This document shows positions 1 through 9,934 of a stretch of 64,000 bases of DNA, in pieces. The stretch covers positions 66,045,869 to 66,109,868 of the forward strand of contig NC_046683.1 of the NCBI RefSeq assembly GCF_009870125.1, written 5' to 3'. Below the pieces are notes generated by a model. That model was not told the origin of the DNA. It saw only the letters and a program-made list of their open reading frames with translations, and searched no databases. Made by a program: the position numbers and the translations under genes. Source of the DNA: Drosophila pseudoobscura. Its lineage: Eukaryota > Arthropoda > Insecta > Diptera > Drosophilidae. How positions within the stretch are numbered: the stretch's first letter is position 1; the number at the start of each line of letters is the position of its first letter.

Positions 1-1735
1 GCTGCCCGAGCAGCTTGCATTGTTCTTGGACCGGATTGGAGACGTGCACCGCCTGCAAGCCATCAGCATTGTCAATAGCAGAGACTCCATCAGCCCCGAC
101 TATCTGGATGGCCTTCATCAGCAGCTTAGAGCCAATGCTAGCATGCACTTCCAACTGCTGCCCCAAATGACGGCCACAGATGTGGACGTCCATGTGTGTT
201 TCAGTGCCCTCCAGGATGAGGATACGCTGTATGTGGTGTTTGCCAGGCACTCGAGGGACCCAGTGATCCAATTGCAGGCGAAACGAGCTCGAGGTCGCCG
301 CTACAGCAAGACGTTGTTTCTGCTGAAGGAGCACGAATCGCTTCCCGTTTTGGGGGAGTTCTTCAAGCTGCTCTGGCAGTTGCAATTTCGCTCCGCTCTG
401 GTGGTTACGGCACAGCGATGGGCTTACCAGATGGATCCCTATCCCAAGATGAAAATAAAACGCATGAAAGAAGTCTCCTCGTACGATCTGGAGGAGATCT
501 TTCCCAAACCCAATCGCAAGAACTTCAACGGCTACGAGCTACATCTGGCCGTGCAGCTGGATATTCCGAACAGCTTCTGGTCGCGAGATCCGCGCAACCA
601 ACAGCTGCGGTTGGACGGAGCGGGTGGAAAAATTATTAATGAGCTGATGGCCAAACTGAATGTCACCCTGAAGGTGCATCCCTTGTTGGTGAATGGGTCG
701 CGGTGGCTAAATATGCCTGCCATTATCGACTTGATAGCCAGCAATCGCATGGAGCTGAGTCCCCATTTGTGCGACACGCTGCAGGCATCCACAGAGGTAG
801 ATTACTCCTATCCAGTACGGCTGGCGAGTCGTTGTTTTATGATACCCCTGGACAACCAGATCTCTCGGACTCTGTACGTCTTGCTGCCCTTTCAATGGTC
901 CGTGTGGCTGAGTGTCCTGCTGATCCTGCTCGTGCTGCACTTTTTCGGCGTCCGTTGGCTCGTGCCGGACTCCCAGTTGTGGGCGTTAATCGGAGTCCCC
1001 GGCTGGCGCCTCAGTAGATCGCACCACCATAGTGTACTCAACACTGTGACCTGCTACCTGGTGCTCTTTGGGGTCTGTTTGATCTACCAGTTGTATTCCA
1101 CGAAGCTGACATCTTTCCTGACGGTGACGCTCAGCCATAAGTTGCCCAGCAGCTTGGACGAGATTCTCCGGCTGCCATTCCCCATTCTCGCACTACCCTT
1201 GGATGTGGAACTCATTGTGGGCACCTTTGGCCATGCGGAGGAGTTCCGGCGGATGTTCAGCGTAACGGATGCCCAGACCTTCGCGACGCGTCGCATTAAC
1301 ATGGATACGGGCTACATCTATCCGATTAGCAGCTTTCGCTGGTTTTTCTACAGCGTCCAGCAGCGCTACCTGAAGACCAAGCGCTTCTATTTTTCGTCGC
1401 TGTGCCATGGGACCTTTGCGGCTCAGTTCCAGCTGCGCATCGACTCCCATTTCAAGGATCCACTGCATCGTTTTGCACTGCATGTGCAGGAGGCGGGCCT
1501 GCTGCTTGTGTGGATGAAAGAGAGCTATCAGAGTGCACGCCTCGGCGGCTACATTCAGGAATTCACCAGCGCCGAGGAGTTCCTGGACGATATTCGTCCG
1601 TTGGCCTTCAATCTGCTGGCCCCAGCCTTTAGTTTGTTTATGTGCGGCCTTTTGGTCAGCCTTGTGGTCTTTCTGGTTGAGATTCGACCGCCTTCCTGTG
1701 CTCGAAGGAGTAGTAGAAACAGTAGCTCCCACTAA
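1..1735 (+). CDS. Divergent ionotropic receptor (IR), 5'-partial at the window edge
   Basis: This is a chemosensory ionotropic-receptor-type ligand-gated channel of the iGluR superfamily, expected in the dendritic membrane of sensory neurons. The reading frame is open to the left edge with no ATG near it, so the start lies outside the window; at least 577 codons are visible. Seen: a Lys/Arg-rich stretch then an S1 half-domain (about 480-850), a first membrane segment near 'VWLSVLLILLVLHFFGV' (about 900-960), a pore-loop region that looks degenerate, a second segment near 'CYLVLFGVCLIYQL' followed by 'YSTKLTSFLTV' (about 1050-1125), an S2 half-domain, and a last segment 'LFMCGLLVSLVVFLVE' (about 1630-1683) with a short cytoplasmic tail. 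No intron is visible. The topology is typical of divergent antennal/gustatory IRs. Position next to Iml1 would fit Ir61a of D. melanogaster, but I cannot confirm orthology, so no symbol is given. Confidence 0.85.
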   Translation, partial: LPEQLALFLDRIGDVHRLQAISIVNSRDSISPDYLDGLHQQLRANASMHFQLLPQMTATDVDVHVCFSALQDEDTLYVVFARHSRDPVIQLQAKRARGRRYSKTLFLLKEHESLPVLGEFFKLLWQLQFRSALVVTAQRWAYQMDPYPKMKIKRMKEVSSYDLEEIFPKPNRKNFNGYELHLAVQLDIPNSFWSRDPRNQQLRLDGAGGKIINELMAKLNVTLKVHPLLVNGSRWLNMPAIIDLIASNRMELSPHLCDTLQASTEVDYSYPVRLASRCFMIPLDNQISRTLYVLLPFQWSVWLSVLLILLVLHFFGVRWLVPDSQLWALIGVPGWRLSRSHHHSVLNTVTCYLVLFGVCLIYQLYSTKLTSFLTVTLSHKLPSSLDEILRLPFPILALPLDVELIVGTFGHAEEFRRMFSVTDAQTFATRRINMDTGYIYPISSFRWFFYSVQQRYLKTKRFYFSSLCHGTFAAQFQLRIDSHFKDPLHRFALHVQEAGLLLVWMKESYQSARLGGYIQEFTSAEEFLDDIRPLAFNLLAPAFSLFMCGLLVSLVVFLVEIRPPSCARRSSRNSSSH

Positions 1736-2051
1736 CCGCACCAACCCTTGAACCACTGAACCCTTGAACCCTTGAAGCCATAACCACTCCATATATATAT
1801 ATGGATTTTATATATGTATTTTATTCAAATCGGAAACGAACTAATGCATTTTACGTAGCCCATTCCTAACTGCGCGAGCAAAATCGATCGGAAACTGAAT
1901 TTTTAATTAACTTTATGTATAATTCGCCATATTCCCACCGCCATCCACCGCGATCGACCAATCAATCGATCAACGAACTCCAATTGGATCTAACAAAATG
2001 AAAATTGCAATTAAAAAAACCCCCACCCACCCACATCGATCGTTCGTTTAG
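1736..2051 (+). other. IR 3' flank, also the end of an Iml1 intron
   Basis: AT-rich DNA between the receptor stop and the first visible Iml1 exon. It contains a short TA run near 1790 and an acceptor at 2050-2051 preceded by a C/T-rich stretch. No gene is seen in it. Confidence 0.5.
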
Positions 2052-2201
2052 TTATTGCGAATCCTGCGGCGGCGGGCAAACATTTGCGGCCCATTGTCGA
2101 GACCGAGCATCACTTTGGAGGCGACTCCCCGCTCGAGCCGGCGGTGGCGGCGGCGTCAGCAACCGAGGCCGAGGTTGTTGGCAAAGGAAAAATCATCATA
2201 G
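2052..2201 (+). CDS. Iml1: Iml1 exon upstream of the 'GVDWKSL' block
   Basis: A 150-nt segment with GC-rich third positions, bounded by a TTTAG acceptor (2047-2051) and an ATAG/GTTTGG donor. It reads 'AAAGKHLRPIVETEHHFGG' then Ala/Glu-rich sequence ending GKIII plus one base. That base completes the glycine of 'GVDWKSL' in the exon at 3711. Phase match and codon use support it, but the donor is weak and the protein stretch itself is not one I recognise. Confidence 0.6.
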   Translation, partial: LLRILRRRANICGPLSRPSITLEATPRSSRRWRRRQQPRPRLLAKEKSS

Positions 2202-2269
2202 GTTTGGAATACAAATATTTCACAAGTAATCGTACTTTTTTTGTGTACAAAAAGCATTTAGCAAAGCAT

Positions 2270-2312
<43 letters not shown>

Positions 2313-5300
2313 CACACACCACACATTTTAGATATAGCTTTTGGAAGCACAGTAGACCTTAGATCCGCCTTGAAACTGCATTGTATTTGTATATTTTGTA
2401 TCTGTAGAATATAAATTTTGTAGAACTATTTTATTCAGTAGTGTCCCATCCCATCAAAGACTGACTGTAGTCTAACGAAGAGAATGGGGGAGCTCTTTCG
2501 GTGAAACCGCACCCCGATATGTGTTCTCTGTGTGGTTCCAAAATCCATGACAATCCTTGTAATGTCATAAGGACTGTCCGTTTTATCAGAGCCTTTTGCT
2601 TGCCAAATACATATGAGTCCTGTTAGTAAGTTATATATAATATTTTCAAGCAGTTTTAGAACAGTTTTATAGGTTTTACAGAGCCTAGCTTTAGCGATAA
2701 ATTAGGTACAGCAGTTTACTTTTAAATGGGGAAAATCATTAAGCAGAATAGTTGTTCGCGAATGAGCTTGTAGTTAAATGATAGCTAATTCGCTTATTGC
2801 CGGCTAACCTCTTAAATTTTCGATAAAGATACTTTTCACACAGCAAGAAATTGTGTTGAAATTATAGGAAAACTCTGGGAGGGTCCTGAAGTTTTGAAAT
2901 CTTTATAATTGTTTAGCTATTTGTTATACTGTCTGATGGAGAGATGTTAATCTAGAACCAAATGATGAGCAAACATGCCTGCCCGGGGGAAGGATATGAA
3001 GGATATGCCGCCTGTAGACTGCGACTACGACTACCTTTGCTTTGCACCTCACCCCCCGCTTAACCCAGCGCGCGCCAGCACCTACTCCTACGCCGTATGC
3101 ATGTAGTACTCATCCACAAATTAATTGTAGCCTAAATCGTAGACCCACCGCACTTATCCACAAACAACCACAAAAACAAAACCACAAGTCACACACCACA
3201 TGCACGCACCCAAAGGGAGGTGGTTTTTGTTTTCGAATAGCGAATAGCGAACAGCGGAACAGCCCGTTGTCGCTGTTTCTGTAGTTTAAAATAGTGTAGC
3301 ATGCCCCGCACGCTCTCGCCCTCGCCCTCGCTCTTGCCCACTTGTACCTTGTATCTCTTATGCACATGCACGTACCACACACGCCTAACCCATCCGTTGG
3401 TGGCGGATCAGCCCACAGCTCCACATCCTGTTCCATGGGATCCCCCACCCAACCCAACCCAACCCAAACCACTCCACCCCACCCTCCTTTGATTTTGATT
3501 ACCGTAGCTGCGGGAGCACCTTGGTCTCTCTCTCTCTCTCGCTCCTGCTCTCGCTCTCGCTCTCTACTTTCTAGCTTAAGCGATGTATTATTTTTGGTTT
3601 ACTTTTGTATCGCGGCGTTGGCTTTCTCTATTTGCGTACTCCTTGACACCTCTCACACCCGCAACGCTCGTTGTGGACAATCGCTAATCTTTCGGCGGCT
3701 CCGCTTGCAGGCGTTGACTGGAAATCGCTCACGATCCCCGCCTGCCTGCCCATAACCACGGACTACTTCCCCGACAAGCGGTCGCTGCACAACGACTATG
3801 TGATCTCCGACTACACGCTGCTGCCTGATGATGTGAACCACGATTACGCCCAGAGCAGGGCCATCTACCGCAAGCCGCTGTCCACCGAAGAGGTGTGCAA
3901 GGAGATTGTGTCCCAGCGGCTGGCCCAAGGCTTCCAGTTGATTGTCGGGGAGGAGAGGCCATCGGTGTGTGGCTCTGGCGGGGCATGCTCCGTCGGTGGG
4001 CCAACTGCCGCTTCGGCCACCTCTGCAGTGCTGCCGGTAAAGCCCAGTGAGAGCAACAAGGAGTACCTGCTGTCAATCGGCAGGATCTTCCACAAGATCT
4101 CGCTAAGTGGCTCTGTCATTACAGTGACGGGCTACAGACCCAGGTGAGTGGAAGATGCTGCAGGATATTTTGGCCATAGTAATCCCATAGAAATTCTATA
4201 CTTTCAGGCACCCCTATCCTCCCATCAATGTGGACTATCGGTATCGATTCCACGCACCACAGCACGAGACGTACGAGATCTCTGGAGTGAACTTTACCAC
4301 GGAGAAACTGGAGAACTTCAACTGGAACCACATGGATCTCTATATTTGCACGCGTGGCGATGTGGACTATCCACTAATGGAGGTGTGCTCAAGATGACTG
4401 AATATTTTTAATGTGGTAGATTCATCTTCTGGCTGTATGCATATATCCCACAGAGTCTGAAATACTGGCGTTATCGCATGTACCTGCTGCCCCGTGAGAA
4501 CATTGTCAGCAAGATTGCCAGCTGCCAGCGCTGTGATATCTTTCCCGATGTCACCGTGGACAATACCAGCGAGCAGGTTGACGACTTTGTGCGGCTAATC
4601 GAGGCGGTCAGCAAGCTGAAGCGACAGTTTGTCCGCAAGGCTAGAGTAAGATTAAAATGTTTCCGCTTTTGGGGCTTTCTGCATCTCTGTGAATCTCTGT
4701 TGCGTTACCCGTTCTGTTACTTTACTTAGTTTTTTTTCCCCAACTGCCCAATTGCCCAAATGCCCAACTGCCAAGTGTGTCTTCTAATTGACTAATCGAC
4801 CTGCTAGTGATGTCGGTCAATCGATAAGCATTTCTAGAGATGGGTCCATTGATCCTTCAGTTCAGTTCGGTTCATCCCGCCTGCAGCCAATAAGCATGAT
4901 GATTAGAGATTGAGCGTGAACTGAGGGAACAAATGGAGCAGAGAAAAAACAATTTGAAAGAAGGAATACCCGCTCTCAGTTCCATTCTATGCTTATCCTT
5001 GATGTTATTCGAGCATATTTCGCATCACTTACTCTTACAGGACAGCCCCACCGCCCACAGTCTAACCAAGCGACGCCACAGTACGAGCATTATATCCAGG
5101 CCACAGCCTAATCAGGTTATCTATCTTATCAATCTACTCAAATTATTCTCAAACAAAAAAATATCTAATGTTTAAGCTTTTGTTATTTTGTATTTAGTTT
5201 CGAAATATCTTAATTGTTCTGTTCTGTTCTGTTGCTATGCAATGCGTACTTTTCTGTTTCAATTTCAGATTCGTTTCTAATTTTTTCAATCAATGCGCAC

Positions 5301-8300
5301 GTTTTGATTTCAAATTCCAATTCAAATTCAAATTATCTATAAGCTCTACTGTACTGCTCTTTACCTAATGTTTTTGTATCTCTTTCCAATGAATGTCTCT
5401 CTTGTGTCTTTGACCCGATCCCCAAATCGATCCATGCCTGTCATGGCAGGGACTCATGAACTCTCCGTTCCGGGAGCGAGTCGGTAGCAATCGATTGCCG
5501 GAGAAGCGACCCAGGTTTTTATATCGATTCCAATATTATATCTAAGGACTCCCTTTCTCTGCCTCACACACACGCACACACACACACAAACACAAACACA
5601 CACACAAGCACACACTCAAACACACACGCACTCTGTATTACTCTGCATAAATTGCACGATACGCTGTGAGGGATTCGGCTATTCGGTGGCTATTATTTCT
5701 ACCACTAGGCGTACGAGTACTACCAAAGGTTCTAGGACACAAAAGAACACTGTCTATAATCGTTGGTACTACATGTAGATTGGTGTTCTCCTTTTGTATA
5801 TTGTATATTTTGTTGGCCAGCTATATATCTATATTGTAGTCCTGTTGTTTTGTGCATCCCCCCGTACCACCTGTGCATAGGTTTTCTGTTTGTTTGAATA
5901 TTCTTTGTTGTTTAATTTACTTTTACTTTTCGTTGTTGTATTCTGTATATTTTTGATATAATATTATTTGGTATTTGGCTTTCCAGCAGCATGACACTCC
6001 TAGAATCACAGAAAAGCATCATAATCTATTAAATTCACCGCAGCAAAGGTTTGTGCCACACCCACCCCTCCCCAATCATCATTTGAATTACTCGTAGTTG
6101 CAACATAACACTCCACGCCCCCTACCCCTCCGCATACCACCCGGAAATCCATAACCAACAATGCAATTGGCATGCTGAGTCCTCAAATCCACCAAACACC
6201 AGCCACACACACCACTACACAAAAACACATGTGACCCCCCAACATGGAGGAGGAGAGAGATCCCTCGGACAGTGGCTCGAACCCGCACAGATCTTCTGAA
6301 TCCATCTTTGTTCTCTTATTTGATAGCATAAATGCACGTCCAAAGCTCGACAATGGCCGGATATCGCGTATCTTTCCTGCCACGGATGCAGCCGCTGCCG
6401 CTGGACTGGCCGCCAGAGATGATCAGGATGATGGGTGAGTGCCACAGTCTGACTTTCGACTGATCCCTTCCATTGCTAATCTCTCTGATCTGTGGTGCTT
6501 TGATAGCTTCCCCGTGGACATCAAGTTCAGTCCGAATGCCACACTCTTGGAGATCTTTGATGCCATGAAGCATCCTGTGAATGGTGTTGGCTACTTCTCT
6601 CAAACTCAATCGCTGCCCTCCTGCACTTTTCTGTCCTACGATGCCTTGATGTGGCTGAAGACACGCCTCAATAATGGAAGACACCCTTTGGAACTCTTGG
6701 AAGCCATGCGCAAGTGGGTTTTCATTATAGATAACACGTTTTTATACACGCTCCTCGAAGAGTTAAAGGATATATTAGTTTTGTGGTGCAAGTGAATGTG
6801 TGTACACCCAGAAGGAAGCGTTTCCGACACCATTAAGCATATATATTCTTGATCAGCCAATCAATAGGCGATTTGATATAGCCATGTCTGTCTGTCCGTC
6901 TTGATGAGCGCCTAGATCTCAGAGACTATAAGTGCTAAAGGCTACCAAATTTTGTATCCAGACTCCTGGAGAAAATCTGTGGTATACAAAATTGTAGAGA
7001 ATCGTAAAGAATGATCACGTATCTACTAGACCCCCGAATCTGGATCAGATCGGATTATTACTATAACCAGAATGAAGAAATCCATTTGCATTACTCAGGC
7101 TCTGTCTCTTTCGCTCCCTCTATGGAGGGGAGGGGGAGGGGGAGCCTAACGGCTGGTGTTGGTGTGAGAAATGAAAGAGACAGAGACAGATATAGTGGAA
7201 AATGGCAACAGATAAATGAATATTTTAAAATTCGAATACAAATAGATCATTGGATGGATAAGCCAAGTGCAAGAACAGAAGTGGTCGTGGTTCCTTTATG
7301 TTTTTTTATCCTCTTGAATGTAAAGTTCGAGCAATATACTCACTGAGTACCGGGTATAAAAGTCGAGCCGCGGCTAACAACGTAGCCGCTCGTTTTCAAT
7401 TTTCAATTCATAAAATGCTTTCTTGAAGGGAACGCATGATCTGTCATGCTTCTGGGGACTGGACCAAGCCTGTGGTGGCAGGATTCGTGTTTTACTATGT
7501 GGTGCAGCAGGATAAGAATGCCAAAGGTAGGTCGGATATTTGAGTTCCGGCTAGGAAATCTGTTTTAATAATAATATTCCTACCACGAACAGATTATGCC
7601 CCGCCATTGAACGATTACTGTGCCTTTGTAAATGAATGGCTGGAGATCGAATTCCAGGGCTGCAGCTTCCTGTGGCACGACGAGCCAGTGATCACACCAG
7701 TCCCCAATTTCCTAAGGGACTCGCCAGCACCGCAGTCCTGGACGGATTATTGCAGTAATAGTAGGTTTCATACATATATAATCTCTTACTGCTTTAGTCC
7801 TAGCTTTAATGATATTTTATAGAGCGCGTCTATCGCCAGTCGCATTTAGAGATCGATGTGAACCAGAAGAGCGATCGCATGGAATGGGGACACGTGAAGC
7901 ATCACACTGTGCTGCAGCCGGGCTTTGCCTTCGAGATTGTAGTCGAGTGGGTGACCTCGTCGGGTCCGATTGTATCCGATTTGGTGAGTACGCTGATACT
8001 TTAAATGGCATCCATCGTTCGATCAGTAACCCTATCTTTACCGATTTTCACAGATTGGTGGGTGGATGCGTAAGGCAAATCAGTTCAACTTTTTGGTTTC
8101 GGTGCCCGCGGATCCTATGGCCGAACCATTCACTAAGAAGTCGGACCCATTGAGGGGACCCATATTCATTCCACTCTGTGTGACATTCCTGCCCAACGGA
8201 GCGGTTCTTTTCGATGGTATGCAGGAGGATATAGATTTATTGAAATCATGATATCGTCATGAAATGTTTTTCCGCAGAATTCCCCGAGGAAAGCAGATCC

Positions 8301-8927
8301 GATCGCATGCTGTTCCTTCAAGAAGCCATCTTGGCCAAGTTTGGATTTCTGCCCTGTGTGCTGGAGAAGAAGTATAGCATTGGCAAGGACGTAAGTGAAT
8401 CAAATCATCAAAACCTGTGAAAGCGATGTGTAATTTAAACAATTTCTTTTCAGCTGCCCAAGGAATACCAGTATGTTCACTGTACAGGCAACATGTTTGC
8501 CTTGATTCGGTAGGAAATTAATTCGATCTCCTATGAATACCCCTTAATCTTTTATTTATATCTCTTTTGCAGTTGTGCCACCAACAACTACCAGGTGGAG
8601 TCGCCCACCCTTCAGGAGGCAAATGTCACGCGTTGCGTCTATGGCCACACGAACAACACGAATGTGCCAAAAAAGGTGGGCTTCTTGTGGTCCTGGAACC
8701 ATATGATACCCAACAAAAAGTGGAAGGCCCAAACGATCAGCAACTCGGCCGATGGGGAGCTCTTTCAGCTGAAAATGCTTAAGGACTTCCGCGAGTTCTG
8801 CTCGAACAGTGACCAGCGGTTGGTCACCTTTTGGTCGCACTGCCAGGAACTGAAGCGCAAGAATCAGACATTGGAATTCAACAACAACAACAACAACAAT
8901 AACAACGATGAGATGAAGATTAAATAG
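2052..8927 (+). CDS. Iml1: Iml1 (DEPDC5 orthologue), GATOR1 complex subunit, 3' part with 15 exons
   Basis: Iml1/DEPDC5 is the scaffold subunit of GATOR1 (with Nprl2 and Nprl3), which promotes GTP hydrolysis by RagA and so restrains TORC1 on the lysosome when amino acids are scarce. Exons read by splice signal and phase: 2052-2201, 3711-4143, 4208-4382, 4454-4645, 5041-5115, then either 5450-5514 or 5987-6048, then 6327-6434, 6507-6713, 7429-7526, 7593-7760, 7823-7983, 8054-8216, 8278-8390, 8454-8509, 8573-8927. Phases agree at every junction and give about 838 residues. Family hallmarks: 'GVDWKSLTIPACLP' at the 2201/3711 junction, a DEP domain in 6507-7526 ('LEIFDAMKHPVNGV', 'THASGDW'-like 'CHASGDWTKP'), and the conserved C-terminal block ending with 'SDQRLVTFWSHC'. 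The C-terminus has an Asn run. The N-terminal half lies left of the window. Weak donors are at 2202 and 5116. Confidence 0.9.
2202..3710 (+). other. Iml1 intron with microsatellites
   Basis: About 1.5 kb without coding signal. It holds a CA dinucleotide run (2271-2308) and CT-rich pyrimidine tracts (3520-3570) leading to the TTGCAG acceptor at 3710. Confidence 0.7.
2271..2308 (+). repeat. (CA)n microsatellite
   Basis: About 19 uninterrupted CA units, followed by interrupted CA-rich sequence to about 2326. Confidence 0.95.
5450..5514 (+). CDS. Iml1: Iml1 alternative exon A (65 nt)
   Basis: Bounded by GGCAG acceptor and CCAG/GTTTTT donor. It reads 'GLMNSPFRERVGSNRLPEKR' plus P and the first two bases of an Arg codon. 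It enters in phase 0 and leaves in phase 2, exactly as exon B (5987-6048) does, so one of the two is needed to connect 5115 with 6327. Confidence 0.6.
5516..5986 (+). other. Iml1 intron between the alternative exons
   Basis: Contains an interrupted CA-rich tract (5568-5632) and T-rich DNA with several short pyrimidine stretches before the acceptor of exon B. No independent gene is seen. Confidence 0.6.
5987..6048 (+). CDS. Iml1: Iml1 alternative exon B (62 nt)
   Basis: Bounded by TTCCAG acceptor and AAAG/GTTTGT donor. It reads 'QHDTPRITEKHHNLLNSPQQ' followed by a split Arg codon. It has the same entry and exit phase as exon A. Reading A then B in series puts a TAA early in exon B. Confidence 0.6.
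6790..7385 (+). repeat. Dispersed non-coding repeat, copy 1 (in Iml1 intron)
   Basis: Shares several blocks with 15795-16220 in the same order and orientation: the 'TCGTTTCCGA' type block, 'TATATATTCTTGATCAG', and the 'AGCCAGAATGAAGAAA' type block followed by a CTCTGTCTCT block. It ends near 7385 with 'GGGTATAAAAGTCGAGC'. It has no coding potential, so it looks like a degenerate transposon-derived repeat. I do not assign a family name. Confidence 0.7.
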
Positions 8928-9934
8928 AATCCTCCCTCGCGGTATCCTGCATGTACAAAAAGTTTATCCTTATTTATAAAAGAATGTTGAATTTTGATAC
9001 AAAATTGTTTTGTCTACGGAGAAGGTTTCTATGGGACCCTACCCAGAGAACGAATAGGTCTGTCGGAATTCGTAATTTGGGGATTTTGTGGATGGTTTTC
9101 TCCAAAAGAATGTATAAATATTGTAATTTGTACAGCAACATTTTGATCTCACCGCTCTCTCTCGATGATTAGAAGGATAGGTCGACATTACAGCTCAGAA
9201 TACTACAAATTCTCAACTAGAACCGAATTTTGCCAGCAAAATATTCCCTTTTTGGATTTTTGTTTAACGTTTTCTTTAACGTTTCCTAGAAATTGCATTT
9301 ATTTATAGTAATAAACTCAACACAAGTTTTGGCATCCTCCAACTGGTACGAATGTATCGTCGATCTCGTCATGTTGGCCGCGAGATATCGACTTACCATA
9401 CCAACGGAGATTCTCACAAAAATTCTCTGAAAAGAGACATGGCTAACAGTGTAACAGCGGCTTTCTTGTCTGGGGCAGAAAATGTTTGTGATGATCTGTT
9501 GAAATGATGACTACGCATGTCTCGATCAACTTGACAAGCCCGACGACATATTCGTTTCAATTGGAAGATGATAAAACTTCCAGGGGAAGGTTACGTGATA
9601 CGACGAGATACACTCCATAAGCTTAAGCCTTTAATGCTCCATTTTTGTTGTGGGTTTGAGTTGGGGAGTGGAGTGGAGTCTGTGGTTGTATTCTTGCATA
9701 AAGACTATGTGGTTCTCATGTGTAAATGGGAGATGTGTGTAGTTTGTGACGGTTGTGGCCAGATAGCGATGCGACGGTGGTGTTGCGGTTGCTGCTGAAC
9801 TTGGTGCTGTGGTTTGCTCTGGGTTATTCTGCTGCTGCTATTGCTGCTGCCAAATTGTGTGTTTGCTGTTGGGGGGTTACTCTTTTGTGATTCGTTTGTT
9901 AAATGCTTTGGTATGCTCGAGGGCGAGACCATGT
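8928..9934. other. Convergent 3' region of Iml1 (+) and Psa (-)
   Basis: About 1 kb without genes. A plus-strand AATAAA is at 9310-9315 and a minus-strand AATAAA (TTTATT on +) at 9298-9303. The segment 9700-9870 is rich in CTG/GTT-type trinucleotides and probably belongs to the Psa 3' UTR. Confidence 0.6.
9298..9315. terminator. Back-to-back polyadenylation signals of Iml1 and Psa
   Basis: Perfect hexamers on opposite strands, 6 bp apart: TTTATT (signal for the minus-strand Psa) and AATAAA (signal for Iml1). If both are used, the two mRNAs overlap by a few tens of bases. Confidence 0.5.

Noticed and set aside
6244..6326. ATG-started 5' extension of the Iml1 exon at 6327
   Set aside because: The segment just before 6327 is a good polypyrimidine tract ending in GATAG, and the phase at 6327 matches both alternative upstream exons, so the exon starts at 6327.
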